64,000 bases of DNA, taken from NCBI GenBank assembly GCA_964395715.1, contig CAYNAU010000002.1, forward strand, positions 558,001 to 622,000. Reading direction: 5' to 3'. Both the position numbers and the translations under genes were made by a program. The notes below the pieces were generated by a model, which did no database searches, was not told the origin of the DNA, and saw only the letters and a program-made list of their open reading frames with translations. This document shows, piece by piece, positions 8,767 through 17,079 of this stretch (the first letter of the stretch is position 1; each line of letters begins with the position of its first letter). The DNA comes from Porticoccus sp964395715 (GTDB taxonomy: Bacteria > Pseudomonadota > Gammaproteobacteria > Pseudomonadales > Porticoccaceae).

Positions 8767-8781
8767 ATGCAAACCGGGGCA

Positions 8782-10806
8782 ATGAGTAATTTAAATAGCG
8801 ACACCCTATTGGACGACCATGCCGAAACACCGCAGGTGTCCATCACCCATGCGCAGTACTCCCGTGTGATCGTCATTGGTGCGGGACCGGTCGGGATTCG
8901 TTTCGCCGACGAGTTGTTATCCCGTCGACCGGACGACGAGGTCCACCTGTTCGGTGACGAGACTTGTCATCCCTATAACCGAATTCAACTATCCGCACTG
9001 CTGGCAGGTGAAATCCAACGTGACGCCATTGATCTGCCTCTGCCGGACAGTAACCGGCACAGAAACTTCCGCTTCACGGCAGCCGCCATCATCGATATTG
9101 ATCGCAACAGTAAAATCGTTACCGATGCACACGGCGTTCAATACAGTTACGACAAACTGGTGTTTGCCACCGGAGCCCGGGCACACATTCCCAATATTCC
9201 GGGAGTCGAACGTCAGGGCGTTTTCAGCTTCAGAAGCCTGCGGGACACAGAAAGCCTGTACGCCCGCATCCTGCGCTCCCGCCATATCGTAGTGGTTGGC
9301 GGCGGCCTGTTGGGACTGGAGGCAGCGAAAGGGTTACTGCGCTTCAATACCAAAGTTACCGTGGTACAGCAGGGTCCGCATTTGATGAACCGGCAGCTGG
9401 ATGAGGATGCTGCCGCCATACTCGAAAACGAGGTGCGCACCCTCGGCATTGATGTCATTACCCAGGCGGGTGTCAGAGCCATTGATGGCTTTGAGCATGT
9501 GACCTCAGTGACCACCCGGGATGGCCAGGTCATTCCCTGTGATACCGTCCTGTTCTGTGCCGGTATCAGCCCGAATATCCAGTTGGCGCGCAACGCACGC
9601 CTTGCCGTCGGCAACGGCATTATCGTCAACGACTACCTGCAAACTGTCGATCCCGATATCTACGCCATCGGTGAGTGTTGCGAACACCAGGGCACCACCT
9701 ACGGGCTGGTGAATCCCGGTTACGAGCAGGCATCCGTGGCCGCGTCGGTAATCGCAGATATGGACACGGAGTCTCTGCCCCATTACCTGGGTTCAGCCAC
9801 TGTCAGCAATCTCAAGGTGGTTGGCACTCCCGTATGCAGCCTCGGCGAGGTCAGCGAACTGGGCACGAGACCCTTTCAGAAGGAAGTGACCTACCGAGAT
9901 GAAAAAACGGGCCAGTACCGGAAACTGGTGACGCTCAAAGGCAAAATCATTGGCGCTGTGGGAATCGGGGAGTGGCCGGAATCCCGCCGCATCCAGGAAG
10001 CTTTCCAGAATGAGCGCAAGCTGAACCGCTGGCAGATGTATCAGTTCCGCCGCAGGGGGCAACTGTGGGGGGACAGCGGTAACCAGGTCAGCGCCTGGCC
10101 GGCCAGCACCATCATATGCCAATGCAACAACATCAGCCTTGGCAAATTGCAGGCGAACCTGCAGGACGGCTGCGGATCTGTCGCCGAACTACAGCAATGC
10201 ACCCAGGCGGGCACCGTCTGCGGCTCCTGCAAACCCCTGTTGCAACAACTGGTGGGCGACAACAGTGCACCAGAAAAGGATTCGACCGCCGGCTCCCTCA
10301 CAGCGCTGGGCCTGTTAGCTCTGGCACTGGTGAGCCTGATCAGCTTCTGGCCGGAAGCCAGAGTGGCCGAAAGCGTGCAGGAACAGGGCTGGTTCGAAGG
10401 CATCTGGAACGATAAATTCTGGAAGCAGGTCACCGGTTTTACGCTGCTGGGCCTGACAGCCATCGGGCTGCTGATGTCACTGCGCAAGCGTCTGTCATGG
10501 TCATGGATGGGCAAATTCACCGCCTGGCGCTTCGTGCATATTGTGCTCGGTGTGGCCTGCTGCCTAACGCTGGTGCTGCACAGCGGCTTTCACCTCGGCT
10601 CCAACCTGAACCAGTTGCTGATGCTGAATTTCCTGGGCGTCGTGCTGTTGGGCGCCTTCACCAGCAGTATTATCGGCCTCGCCCACAAACTCTCCGGCAA
10701 CAACGCCAATTACTCTCGCAAGTGGTTGCAGTGGCTACATATTATTATTTCATGGCCGCTGCCTATTCTGCTGTCAGTCCATATTTTCACGGTGTATTAC
10801 TTCTGA
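8782..10806 (+). CDS. NirB-like FAD/NAD(P) oxidoreductase with BFD [2Fe-2S] domain fused to a cytochrome-b-like membrane domain
   Basis: A 674-residue fusion. Residues from about 30 form a two-dinucleotide-domain flavoprotein (VIVIGAGPVGIRF for FAD, HIVVVGGGLLGLEAAKGL for NAD(P)H) that resembles the reductase half of assimilatory NirB/NasB, including the PYNRIQLSALLAGE stretch. A BFD-type [2Fe-2S] domain follows (CQCNN near 450, CGSCK about 35 residues later). Instead of the sulfite/nitrite reductase domain it ends in four or five membrane helices with histidines suited to heme b (RFVHIV, LHSGFH, WLHIII, SVHIF). The start at ATG 8782 is preferred because earlier in-frame ATGs lie in the leader terminator. 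It heads a four-gene electron-transfer operon. Electron donor NAD(P)H and a quinone or periplasmic acceptor are inferred. Confidence 0.75.
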   Translation: MSNLNSDTLLDDHAETPQVSITHAQYSRVIVIGAGPVGIRFADELLSRRPDDEVHLFGDETCHPYNRIQLSALLAGEIQRDAIDLPLPDSNRHRNFRFTAAAIIDIDRNSKIVTDAHGVQYSYDKLVFATGARAHIPNIPGVERQGVFSFRSLRDTESLYARILRSRHIVVVGGGLLGLEAAKGLLRFNTKVTVVQQGPHLMNRQLDEDAAAILENEVRTLGIDVITQAGVRAIDGFEHVTSVTTRDGQVIPCDTVLFCAGISPNIQLARNARLAVGNGIIVNDYLQTVDPDIYAIGECCEHQGTTYGLVNPGYEQASVAASVIADMDTESLPHYLGSATVSNLKVVGTPVCSLGEVSELGTRPFQKEVTYRDEKTGQYRKLVTLKGKIIGAVGIGEWPESRRIQEAFQNERKLNRWQMYQFRRRGQLWGDSGNQVSAWPASTIICQCNNISLGKLQANLQDGCGSVAELQQCTQAGTVCGSCKPLLQQLVGDNSAPEKDSTAGSLTALGLLALALVSLISFWPEARVAESVQEQGWFEGIWNDKFWKQVTGFTLLGLTAIGLLMSLRKRLSWSWMGKFTAWRFVHIVLGVACCLTLVLHSGFHLGSNLNQLLMLNFLGVVLLGAFTSSIIGLAHKLSGNNANYSRKWLQWLHIIISWPLPILLSVHIFTVYYF

Positions 10807-10822
10807 TGCTGGAGATACAACG

Positions 10823-12136
10823 ATGAAGAAGTGGTGGTGGATCAGCTGGCTGTTAGTCACCGTGGCACTAGGGGGGTACTACGGCTATACCGTGTTTCAG
10901 GCCGAAAACAAACAGAGCCTGCTGATCGGTGAAGCCAGCCACGGCCACTTCCAGATTGAGCTGGCCTGCACGGCTTGTCACACCGATGCCTTTGGCGGAC
11001 AGGACTCTATTCAGGAAGCCTGTGTGGGCTGTCATGCACAAGAACTGGTAGATGCCCACGACTCGCACCCGAAAAAGAAATTTACCGATCCGCGCAATGC
11101 AGATCTACTTGAACTGCTGGATGCCCGTTACTGCGTGAGTTGTCATACCGAGCACCAGAAAGAGCAAACTCATCCCATGGGCGTCACCCTGCCCACCGAT
11201 TACTGCTTCCACTGTCACCAGGACATCGGTGAAGATCGGGAAAGCCACCAGGACCTGGCTTTTGACAGTTGCGCCAGCGCCGGCTGCCACAACTATCACG
11301 ACAACCGTGCGCTGTATGAAGATTTTCTGCTGGAGAACCACGAAGGAGCCTGGGTTAAAGAACTGTCACGTATCACTGCGCCGGATGCGGCGGCCACTCT
11401 AGCCCCGCAGCGTATTCCGGACAATCAACCGGAGTTCCCCCAATTGGTCGCGCAGCACCCCGACATCCATACAGAGTGGTCGGCCAGCAGCCACGCCGAT
11501 GCCGGCGTCACTTGCGGTGGTTGTCACAGTAGTGCCGGCACAGAAACCTGGATAGAAAAACCCGGCATTGAACAATGCCAGACCTGCCATGTTAACGAGG
11601 CGAAAAGTTATCAGGCCGGCAAGCACGGCATGCGTCTGGCCCAGTCCATGCCGGCCATCAGCCCGTCGGAATCACTGATGCCGTTCAAGGAACAGTCGCT
11701 GTCACTCCATCAGGGCTGCAACAGCTGCCACAGTGCCCACAGCACAGATACCCAGTTTGCTGCGGCTCAGGCGTGCCTCGGTTGTCACAACGATGAACAC
11801 TCCCTGTCCTTTGAGGCGTCACCCCACGGCCAACTGTTAAACCGGGCCATCGCTGGTGAGATTCCACCCGAGCAGGCGGTCACCTGTGCTACCTGTCACA
11901 TGCCCCGGGAACACGTCAATGTCATGGGCAAAAAAGTGGTACAGGTGAACCACAACCAGAATGACAACCTTCGTCCCAATGAAAAAATGATTCGCCCGGT
12001 GTGCCTGCAGTGTCACAACCTGGGTTTTTCCATTGATGCATTGGCCGACCCGGCCCTGATTAATAACAACTTCACGGGCAAGCCCGCGACGCACATTCCC
12101 TCCATCGACTGGGCCAAGCGCCGGGAGGAGGAATGA
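10823..12136 (+). CDS. Membrane-anchored undecaheme c-type cytochrome
   Basis: A 437-residue protein with one N-terminal membrane helix (WWWISWLLVTVALGGYYGY) and a periplasmic domain carrying eleven heme c sites: ten CXXCH (CTACH, CVGCH, CVSCH, CFHCH, CGGCH, CQTCH, CNSCH, CLGCH, CATCH, CLQCH) and one CX4CH (CASAGCH). The C-terminal part, with MIRPVCLQCH and NNFTGKP, has the look of HAO-type or octaheme cytochromes, but I cannot assign a catalytic site. It begins 16 bases after the flavoprotein gene and is probably its direct electron partner across the membrane. It may be an electron conduit or a reductase of an N-oxide or similar small substrate. Confidence 0.8.
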   Translation: MKKWWWISWLLVTVALGGYYGYTVFQAENKQSLLIGEASHGHFQIELACTACHTDAFGGQDSIQEACVGCHAQELVDAHDSHPKKKFTDPRNADLLELLDARYCVSCHTEHQKEQTHPMGVTLPTDYCFHCHQDIGEDRESHQDLAFDSCASAGCHNYHDNRALYEDFLLENHEGAWVKELSRITAPDAAATLAPQRIPDNQPEFPQLVAQHPDIHTEWSASSHADAGVTCGGCHSSAGTETWIEKPGIEQCQTCHVNEAKSYQAGKHGMRLAQSMPAISPSESLMPFKEQSLSLHQGCNSCHSAHSTDTQFAAAQACLGCHNDEHSLSFEASPHGQLLNRAIAGEIPPEQAVTCATCHMPREHVNVMGKKVVQVNHNQNDNLRPNEKMIRPVCLQCHNLGFSIDALADPALINNNFTGKPATHIPSIDWAKRREEE

Positions 12137-12193
12137 TGCCAGACCGTTTTCTACCCACCCTAACCACCTACTCAAAAAAATGAGGAAGACACC

Positions 12194-12772
12194 ATGAAGA
12201 AAGTAGCACTTGCCGCAGCTCTGATCACCTCGGTGATCACTCTGACCGCCTGTAAGGAAGAAACCGAAGCCAAGGCCGGTATCGATCCAAAAGTCTATAC
12301 AGACTCCCTGTTTGCCGTTATGAAAGCAGACCGCTCCAACTACACCAAGCTGATCATTCAGCGCCTGGGGCCGAATGGTGCCGGTGCCATCAAACCTGAT
12401 GAACACTGGGAAGACATTGAAAATGGCGCACTACTGCCCGCACAGATGTTCCGTGCCGGTGCCGAGGCCGTGGCAACCATGACCGATGACTTCACCTACT
12501 CGCTGCAGTCTATCTGGCCGATTAACAAGCAGAATGCGCCGAAAACACCTGTGGAAGAAGCCGGTCTGAAATACATTGCCGACAACCCGGGCGAGAATTA
12601 CTACGGTGAGGAAACTCTGGGCGATGTCACCTATTACACCGCGGTTTACCCGGATGTCGCGGTTTCACCCGCCTGTACCAGCTGCCACAACGACCACAAA
12701 GATTCACCCAAAACCGACTTTAAAATCGGTGAAGTCATGGGTGGTGTTGTGATTCGCGTGCCACTCAACTAA
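12194..12772 (+). CDS. Heme-binding lipoprotein, Tll0287-like (DUF3365) domain
   Basis: A 192-residue exported protein. A lipobox (LTAC, cysteine 20) follows a short signal peptide, so it is a likely lipoprotein. One heme c site, CTSCHNDH, lies at about residue 158, and the body (YFADNPGENYY-like region, then DVTYYTAVYPDVAVSPACTSCH) matches the Tll0287/DUF3365 fold, a PAS-like heme sensor or electron-transfer domain. It is the third gene of the flavoprotein operon. Its role could be electron transfer or heme-based sensing; the sequence does not decide. Confidence 0.75.
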   Translation: MKKVALAAALITSVITLTACKEETEAKAGIDPKVYTDSLFAVMKADRSNYTKLIIQRLGPNGAGAIKPDEHWEDIENGALLPAQMFRAGAEAVATMTDDFTYSLQSIWPINKQNAPKTPVEEAGLKYIADNPGENYYGEETLGDVTYYTAVYPDVAVSPACTSCHNDHKDSPKTDFKIGEVMGGVVIRVPLN

Positions 12773-12802
12773 TCAGGGAACACTCTGAATCCGGGTGATC
12801 TT

Positions 12803-13156
12803 ATGTTGAAGCCAATTTCTTTTGTGACCATGGTCTGCCTGGGATTGCTGGCCTGTTCAGGGGGTAATGAGGAGCCATCCAAGGGCTTATCGACCACTGC
12901 CCAGGAGACGCACCCGGGAGCCGCCCTGGTCAAAGCGAACTGCATGGCCTGTCACAAACCGGGACTCAATGGCGCCCCCATTATCGGCAACGTCAAGATG
13001 TGGGGGCCAAGGATCACCCAGGGTGAAGAAACTCTGGTTCAGCACGCCATCAGTGGTTACGGGCTGATGCCCGCCAAGGGTGGCTCATCGCTGACAGATG
13101 AGGAAATGGCCCAGGCCGTCAACTACATGCTGTCGCAGTTGCCACCTGGCTCCTGA
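12803..13156 (+). CDS. Class I c-type cytochrome lipoprotein (c5-like)
   Basis: A 117-residue protein with a signal peptide ending in a lipobox (LLAC, cysteine 18) and a single cytochrome c domain: heme site CMACHKPG at about 49 and the distal methionine loop GLMPAKGG near 90. The NGAPIIGN and YMLSQLP segments recall cytochrome c5 and c551/552 types. It is the last gene of the operon at 8782-13156 and is a natural small electron carrier for it. It converges with the thiamine operon, whose last gene ends two bases away. Confidence 0.85.
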   Translation: MLKPISFVTMVCLGLLACSGGNEEPSKGLSTTAQETHPGAALVKANCMACHKPGLNGAPIIGNVKMWGPRITQGEETLVQHAISGYGLMPAKGGSSLTDEEMAQAVNYMLSQLPPGS

Positions 13157-13158
13157 TC

Positions 13159-13845
13159 TCAAACGGTATTGATAAGCCGGTTCTGGACCGCCTGCCACAG
13201 GCGGTCCATGGCCTGCTGCAACTCATAAACATTGTCGGTATCCGGGTGGGGAAAGTCCCTGCCATACAGGCGCACACCATCCATAGCGGGATGCCCCCAA
13301 CCTGCATACTCCCAATCCAGCAACACCAACCCACGCTCCGTCTCAACAATATTTTCCGGCACCAGGTCGTGATGGCAGATCACCGGCTGCCAGTCTCCCC
13401 CATCCAGGGTTGCTGCCAATGCCATAATTGCCGTCCCATCCGGAAATGTATCCTCCAATTGCTGAAGGTAGTTCTGGCAGTGCTCCCGATAGCTAAAACG
13501 TGGCATAGATGGAGTAAATGTAATCCCCTGCAGGCGTTCTATTAACCGTGCCAGCCGGTGTCTGAGACCGAGTTGTTGCAACGTTTCACGGTGCCACTGC
13601 CTGCCCTCGACAAACTCTGTAACCAGCACCTCTTGCGAAGCAAACCAGAGACGGGGAACACACTCCAGGCTCTGCATTGACCGCAGCAGTGACAGCTCCC
13701 GCTCGCGGTCAATGCCGAGACTGGCACTGTTCTCCGTATTGATACGCACCACACCCAGGCGCGCCCCGCATTCCACCAGAAAGCTCTGGTTGGTTCGCCC
13801 ACCCTCAAGCGCCCTCATCAACCTCGGCTTGGCCGGAAGGGGCAC
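13159..13845 (-). CDS. APH-fold kinase, probable thiamine kinase of the TPP-regulated operon
   Basis: A protein-kinase-like phosphotransferase of the choline/aminoglycoside (APH) family. It shows the nucleotide-binding start RALEGGRTNQSFLV, catalytic VICHHDLVPENIV and the metal-binding LLDWEYAGWGHPAMD. As the last gene behind a TPP riboswitch, with a thiamine-binding protein and a PnuT-like carrier, it likely phosphorylates imported thiamine (ThiK-like role, inferred). The GTG at 13845 may not be the true start: family-like sequence (RALSEWQRWQ) continues upstream in frame into the 3' end of the preceding gene. There, only rare codons are available, such as ATT at 13908 or 13905 behind GGAG at 13917-13914. 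Confidence 0.75.
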   Translation of the reverse strand: MPLPAKPRLMRALEGGRTNQSFLVECGARLGVVRINTENSASLGIDRERELSLLRSMQSLECVPRLWFASQEVLVTEFVEGRQWHRETLQQLGLRHRLARLIERLQGITFTPSMPRFSYREHCQNYLQQLEDTFPDGTAIMALAATLDGGDWQPVICHHDLVPENIVETERGLVLLDWEYAGWGHPAMDGVRLYGRDFPHPDTDNVYELQQAMDRLWQAVQNRLINTV

Positions 13846-13861
13846 CTGCCAGCGCTGCCAT

Positions 13862-14461
13862 TCAGACAGTGCCCGCTGCAGTTTCCTGTCGATATTGTCC
13901 GAAATAATGTTTTCTCCAGGTGAAATAGCCGATCACCACCAGAACCACGTAAATGGCAAACAGCGCCGCCGTGAAATACAGCGCGCGATCCAGGTAGAGG
14001 TAGATCGAAACGCTGTCAACGACAATCCAGTACAACCAGTTTTCGAGTATTTTTCTCGCCACCATATAGGTGGTCAGCACGCTGCCCCAGGTCGTAAAAG
14101 AATCCAGGTACGGCCATTGGGCATCGGTATTTTCCTGTAGCAGGAAGCCGGAGATTACCGACAACAGCAACACACCCACCAGGGCAAGCACATGGTGACC
14201 GGCCCGCCAGCGGCTGATTTTCAGGCCGTGATGATCACTACCACCCCGCCGCCACTGGTACCAGCCATAAACGGCCATGATCAGGTAATAGACATTCAGC
14301 AGGGAGTCCATGTAGAGCTTGACCCCGCCAAAAATCCAGATATAGATCACCGTACCAAAAAAGGCGCAGTACCAGCAAAAGCTGTTCTCACGCATGGCCA
14401 GCACCAGGTAGGCCAGCGATAACAGTGCCGCTGTAAGCTCCAGGTTCAGCCAGGACGCCAC
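13862..14461 (-). CDS. pnuT: PnuC-family transporter, probable PnuT thiamine carrier
   Basis: A 199-residue membrane protein of the PnuC family with about seven helices and the family residues FWYCAFFGTVIYIW and LYWIVVDSVSIYLY. PnuC members carry nicotinamide riboside; the PnuT subgroup moves thiamine by facilitated diffusion and relies on a downstream kinase to trap it. The TPP riboswitch and the adjacent kinase favour thiamine as substrate. It starts with GTG at 14461, directly after the stop of the preceding gene, so the genes are tightly coupled. Confidence 0.85.
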   Translation of the reverse strand: MASWLNLELTAALLSLAYLVLAMRENSFCWYCAFFGTVIYIWIFGGVKLYMDSLLNVYYLIMAVYGWYQWRRGGSDHHGLKISRWRAGHHVLALVGVLLLSVISGFLLQENTDAQWPYLDSFTTWGSVLTTYMVARKILENWLYWIVVDSVSIYLYLDRALYFTAALFAIYVVLVVIGYFTWRKHYFGQYRQETAAGTV

Positions 14462-14462
14462 G

Positions 14463-14711
14463 CTACAGCGCCTCGTAGCCTGGAATGACTTTCATCACGT
14501 AAACCGCCATGCCGTATTCCTCGCGACATGTCGCAATCGTGTCCTGCACTGCCTGCATAGCCAGCTGGTACTCCCCCTGCACCACCGTGGACGTGGGAAA
14601 CGTCTTTATGGTCAACCCGGGAACGCGGTTAATTTTTTCAATAAACCCGTGGATGGGAGGAATAAATTCCTCCCGGTTGGGGTACATGCTGACATCAATG
14701 GTGACTTGCAT
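14463..14711 (-). CDS. Small thiamine-binding protein (MTH1187/YkoF-like)
   Basis: An 82-residue protein of the MTH1187/UPF0045 type, a ferredoxin-like fold that forms tetramers and binds thiamine or its pyrimidine moiety. Matching segments include VTIDVSMYPNREEFIPPIHGFIE, the TKTFPTSTVVQGEY-like centre and the C-terminal YVMKVIPGYEAL. No signal peptide is visible, so it is cytoplasmic, where it may bind incoming thiamine or HMP. It lies between the TonB receptor and the PnuT-like carrier under one TPP riboswitch, which supports a thiamine role. Confidence 0.75.
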   Translation of the reverse strand: MQVTIDVSMYPNREEFIPPIHGFIEKINRVPGLTIKTFPTSTVVQGEYQLAMQAVQDTIATCREEYGMAVYVMKVIPGYEAL

Positions 14712-14723
14712 GATGTTTCTCTC

Positions 14724-16859
14724 CTAGAAGTGGTATTTCGCGGAAGCACCCACAATACGCGGCTCACCGAACTGATAGTAGGGCTCGGTGATGTAAAACT
14801 TACGGGGATCGTTGCCGAAACTGCCAAACCCACGCACGACCACATCACGATCTGCCAGGTTTCTCCCCCACAGGGAAAAAGTCCACTGTGGCAGACTGTA
14901 GTCCAGCCGCGCATTGACCAGCTCGTAACGATTAGATTTGGCATGGTGGCGCGGCGACAGGTAGAACGATTCTTTGCCCTCAACCTCCACACCGGCAGAG
15001 AGCCTGGCTGTGAGGGCAACATCTACACCAGCAGCAAACTGGTAGGACGGGGCATGGGCCTGCTCGTGACCGTCGAGATCCACAGCGGTATTGGTCGCAG
15101 GGTCTGCATCCACATGGGTGAGGCTCTCAAAGTCGTTGAAGGTAGCCCTCAGCAAACCCAGGCTGCCATGAAGCTGAACACGCTCGTGAGCCTGCCAGAC
15201 AACTTCCAGTTCTGCGCCATAATTCTCTCCCCGGGCGGCATTGTCGTAGTAGTCGGTAAAGCTGCAGGGACAGGATGAACCTGAGATCGGCTCCACCAGG
15301 GACTGCTTGACCTGCATTTCACGACGCTTTTGGAAAAACAGCGCCAGTTGCAGTTGCAGGCGCCGCTCCAGCCAGTCGCCCTTGATACCGGTTTCAAAAT
15401 TCCATAAGTATTCCGTATCAAAATCACGGGCCGAGGGCTCCAGCGCGGGGTCGCTGTTGACACCACCAGCTTTGTAGCCCCGGGAAACCAAACCGTAGAT
15501 CATGGTCTGCGGCGACAGGTGGTATTCCAGGCCGAGGCGACCACCCCACAGACGTTCACTGTTGTCATGATTAATCAGGTCACTGTCTTCATATTCCGCA
15601 TTGCGAAACTCCAGACGTAACCCGCTGGTGAGTTTCATATTATCCGTGAGCCAACTGCCCAGCTGACCATAGATCGCCCGGTTGCGGGTCTCGAAATCAC
15701 TTTTGAAATCTCCACTGGCATAGGTGTATTCGCGCAACAGTGATTCATCCTGAAACCGGTAATAAATACCCAGCACCCAGTCGGTGGAATCCCGGAACAA
15801 GCGGCCTTCCTCCTTGGAGACCAGGCGAATATCGACAGTGCCGTTTTCGCGATCGCGAAGGTAGCGGTCAAAAGACGTATAGGCCCAACCATCACAGAGC
15901 TGTCCCGCACAAATGTCGCTATAGGTCCAATCCTCATCAAAGCTGTATTCGAGGTTGTTCTCGGCGTAGCTGAGTAGTCCGATGACATCAAAGTTCTTGA
16001 AACCGCCCCAAATATTTTCAATCGCCAGTGCCGTGGACTCCTGGCGATCCACGCCCGGCTGATCGGATAGGGTATGGCGGGTATTATCCAGCGAGAAATC
16101 GTCATAGCCGTTATCAGCATCCAGGTAAAATGCGGTCAAGTTGAGCCGCCAGTCATCGCTGACGCGCCACTGAAGCTTGCCCCGGGCCGTCAGCTCGTCG
16201 AGGTTGCTGGTGTCGTGGCGGTTGAGATAATCGTTATCAATATAGCCATCACTTCTATGGCCCTGCACTGCCACCCGGTAGCCCAGGGAGTCGGAAATCG
16301 GACCGCTCAACACCGCACTGGTAGTGCGGGTTTCATATTCGGAGATGGTTGTTTCCACACTGCCTTCGAAACTGTCCGTGGGGTCGTTGGAACGCATATT
16401 GATCAGACCCGCCAGCGCGTTGGCGCCGTACAAAGTGCCCTGCGGACCGCGCAAAATCTCAATCTGCTGCAGGTCGAGGGTGGTTGCAGCACCACCGATG
16501 CCGCTGAAATCAATGCCGTCAATCAGCAGGCCAACAGAGGGGTTAATGGGGGAAACGTACTGACTGCGATCACCAATACCGCGAATCTGTATGTATTTTC
16601 CCCGGGATGAACCGCTGGAGAAATTGACGTTGGGTGCCAGATTCAGAATCTGTTCGATATGGGTGGCACCGCGACGTTCAATCGTCTTATCGTCGATAAC
16701 ACTGATGCTGCTTCCTGTTTCGAGCAACGACAGCCCCCGGAATTCAGCGGTGACCACCACTTCTTCCACGGCGGTTGCTGACAGGGCTTGTGTGGCGAAC
16801 AGGCCACCGGAAAAAAACAGTGCGCCGACTATGATGTCGGACTTTTTACAGAACTTCAT
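14724..16859 (-). CDS. TonB-dependent outer-membrane receptor, probable thiamine/thiamine-precursor uptake
   Basis: A 711-residue TonB-dependent receptor: signal peptide (residues 1-28), TonB-box-like VEEVVVTAE directly after it, plug domain with ERRGATHIEQILNLAPNV and the LRGPQGTLYGANALAGLINM motif, and a 22-strand barrel that ends in the aromatic YHF typical of outer-membrane proteins. It is the first gene behind a TPP riboswitch and heads the thiamine-uptake operon, so thiamine or a precursor is the likely cargo. The receptor itself does not reveal the substrate; sequence alone would call it siderophore-like. Confidence 0.9.
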   Translation of the reverse strand: MKFCKKSDIIVGALFFSGGLFATQALSATAVEEVVVTAEFRGLSLLETGSSISVIDDKTIERRGATHIEQILNLAPNVNFSSGSSRGKYIQIRGIGDRSQYVSPINPSVGLLIDGIDFSGIGGAATTLDLQQIEILRGPQGTLYGANALAGLINMRSNDPTDSFEGSVETTISEYETRTTSAVLSGPISDSLGYRVAVQGHRSDGYIDNDYLNRHDTSNLDELTARGKLQWRVSDDWRLNLTAFYLDADNGYDDFSLDNTRHTLSDQPGVDRQESTALAIENIWGGFKNFDVIGLLSYAENNLEYSFDEDWTYSDICAGQLCDGWAYTSFDRYLRDRENGTVDIRLVSKEEGRLFRDSTDWVLGIYYRFQDESLLREYTYASGDFKSDFETRNRAIYGQLGSWLTDNMKLTSGLRLEFRNAEYEDSDLINHDNSERLWGGRLGLEYHLSPQTMIYGLVSRGYKAGGVNSDPALEPSARDFDTEYLWNFETGIKGDWLERRLQLQLALFFQKRREMQVKQSLVEPISGSSCPCSFTDYYDNAARGENYGAELEVVWQAHERVQLHGSLGLLRATFNDFESLTHVDADPATNTAVDLDGHEQAHAPSYQFAAGVDVALTARLSAGVEVEGKESFYLSPRHHAKSNRYELVNARLDYSLPQWTFSLWGRNLADRDVVVRGFGSFGNDPRKFYITEPYYQFGEPRIVGASAKYHF

Positions 16860-16929
16860 GATATTGAGCCTCTATAACAATGTTATGGAGACCCGGATAT
16901 GGGAGGAGTGAACGTATAGTGTTTTGCGT

Positions 16930-17010
16930 CCTATCCCTACGCCGGTACTATCCGGATCAGGTTCAAAGGGTCCATCCGAAGATGTCTCAGGCTAATGCCA
17001 CCCCTTAGGA
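16930..17010 (-). promoter_or_regulatory. TPP riboswitch (THI element)
   Basis: Read on the minus strand, the element begins CTAAGGGGTGGC, contains the CTGAGA core and the ACCCTTTGAACCTGATC block, and closes with TAGTACCGGCGTAGGGA. These are the conserved boxes of the TPP aptamer in correct order and spacing. It ends about 70 bases before the TonB receptor start. With no clear intrinsic terminator in between, control is probably translational, by sequestering the ribosome-binding site when TPP is bound. Confidence 0.95.
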
Positions 17011-17079
17011 AATGACGCATGCGGTTGGCATGCGACGGTGCAATTCTACGCGAATGAACCGACCGCACAATGGTCGGAG

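Noticed and set aside
8716..8781. Longer N-terminus of the flavoprotein (ATG at 8716)
   Set aside because: It would translate the leader hairpin and the T run; homologous sequence begins after 8782.
13184..13206. Perfect hairpin GGACCGCCTG-CCA-CAGGCGGTCC near the kinase stop
   Set aside because: It lies within coding sequence and has no T run; possibly a weak bidirectional stop but not supported enough to list.
14649..15278. A 209-codon plus-strand frame inside the TonB receptor
   Set aside because: Antisense shadow of the receptor gene without RBS or homology.
17018..17034. GCATGC-GGTTG-GCATGC palindrome after hemN
   Set aside because: No T run follows on either strand, so it is not a clear terminator; it may be part of the riboswitch 5' region.
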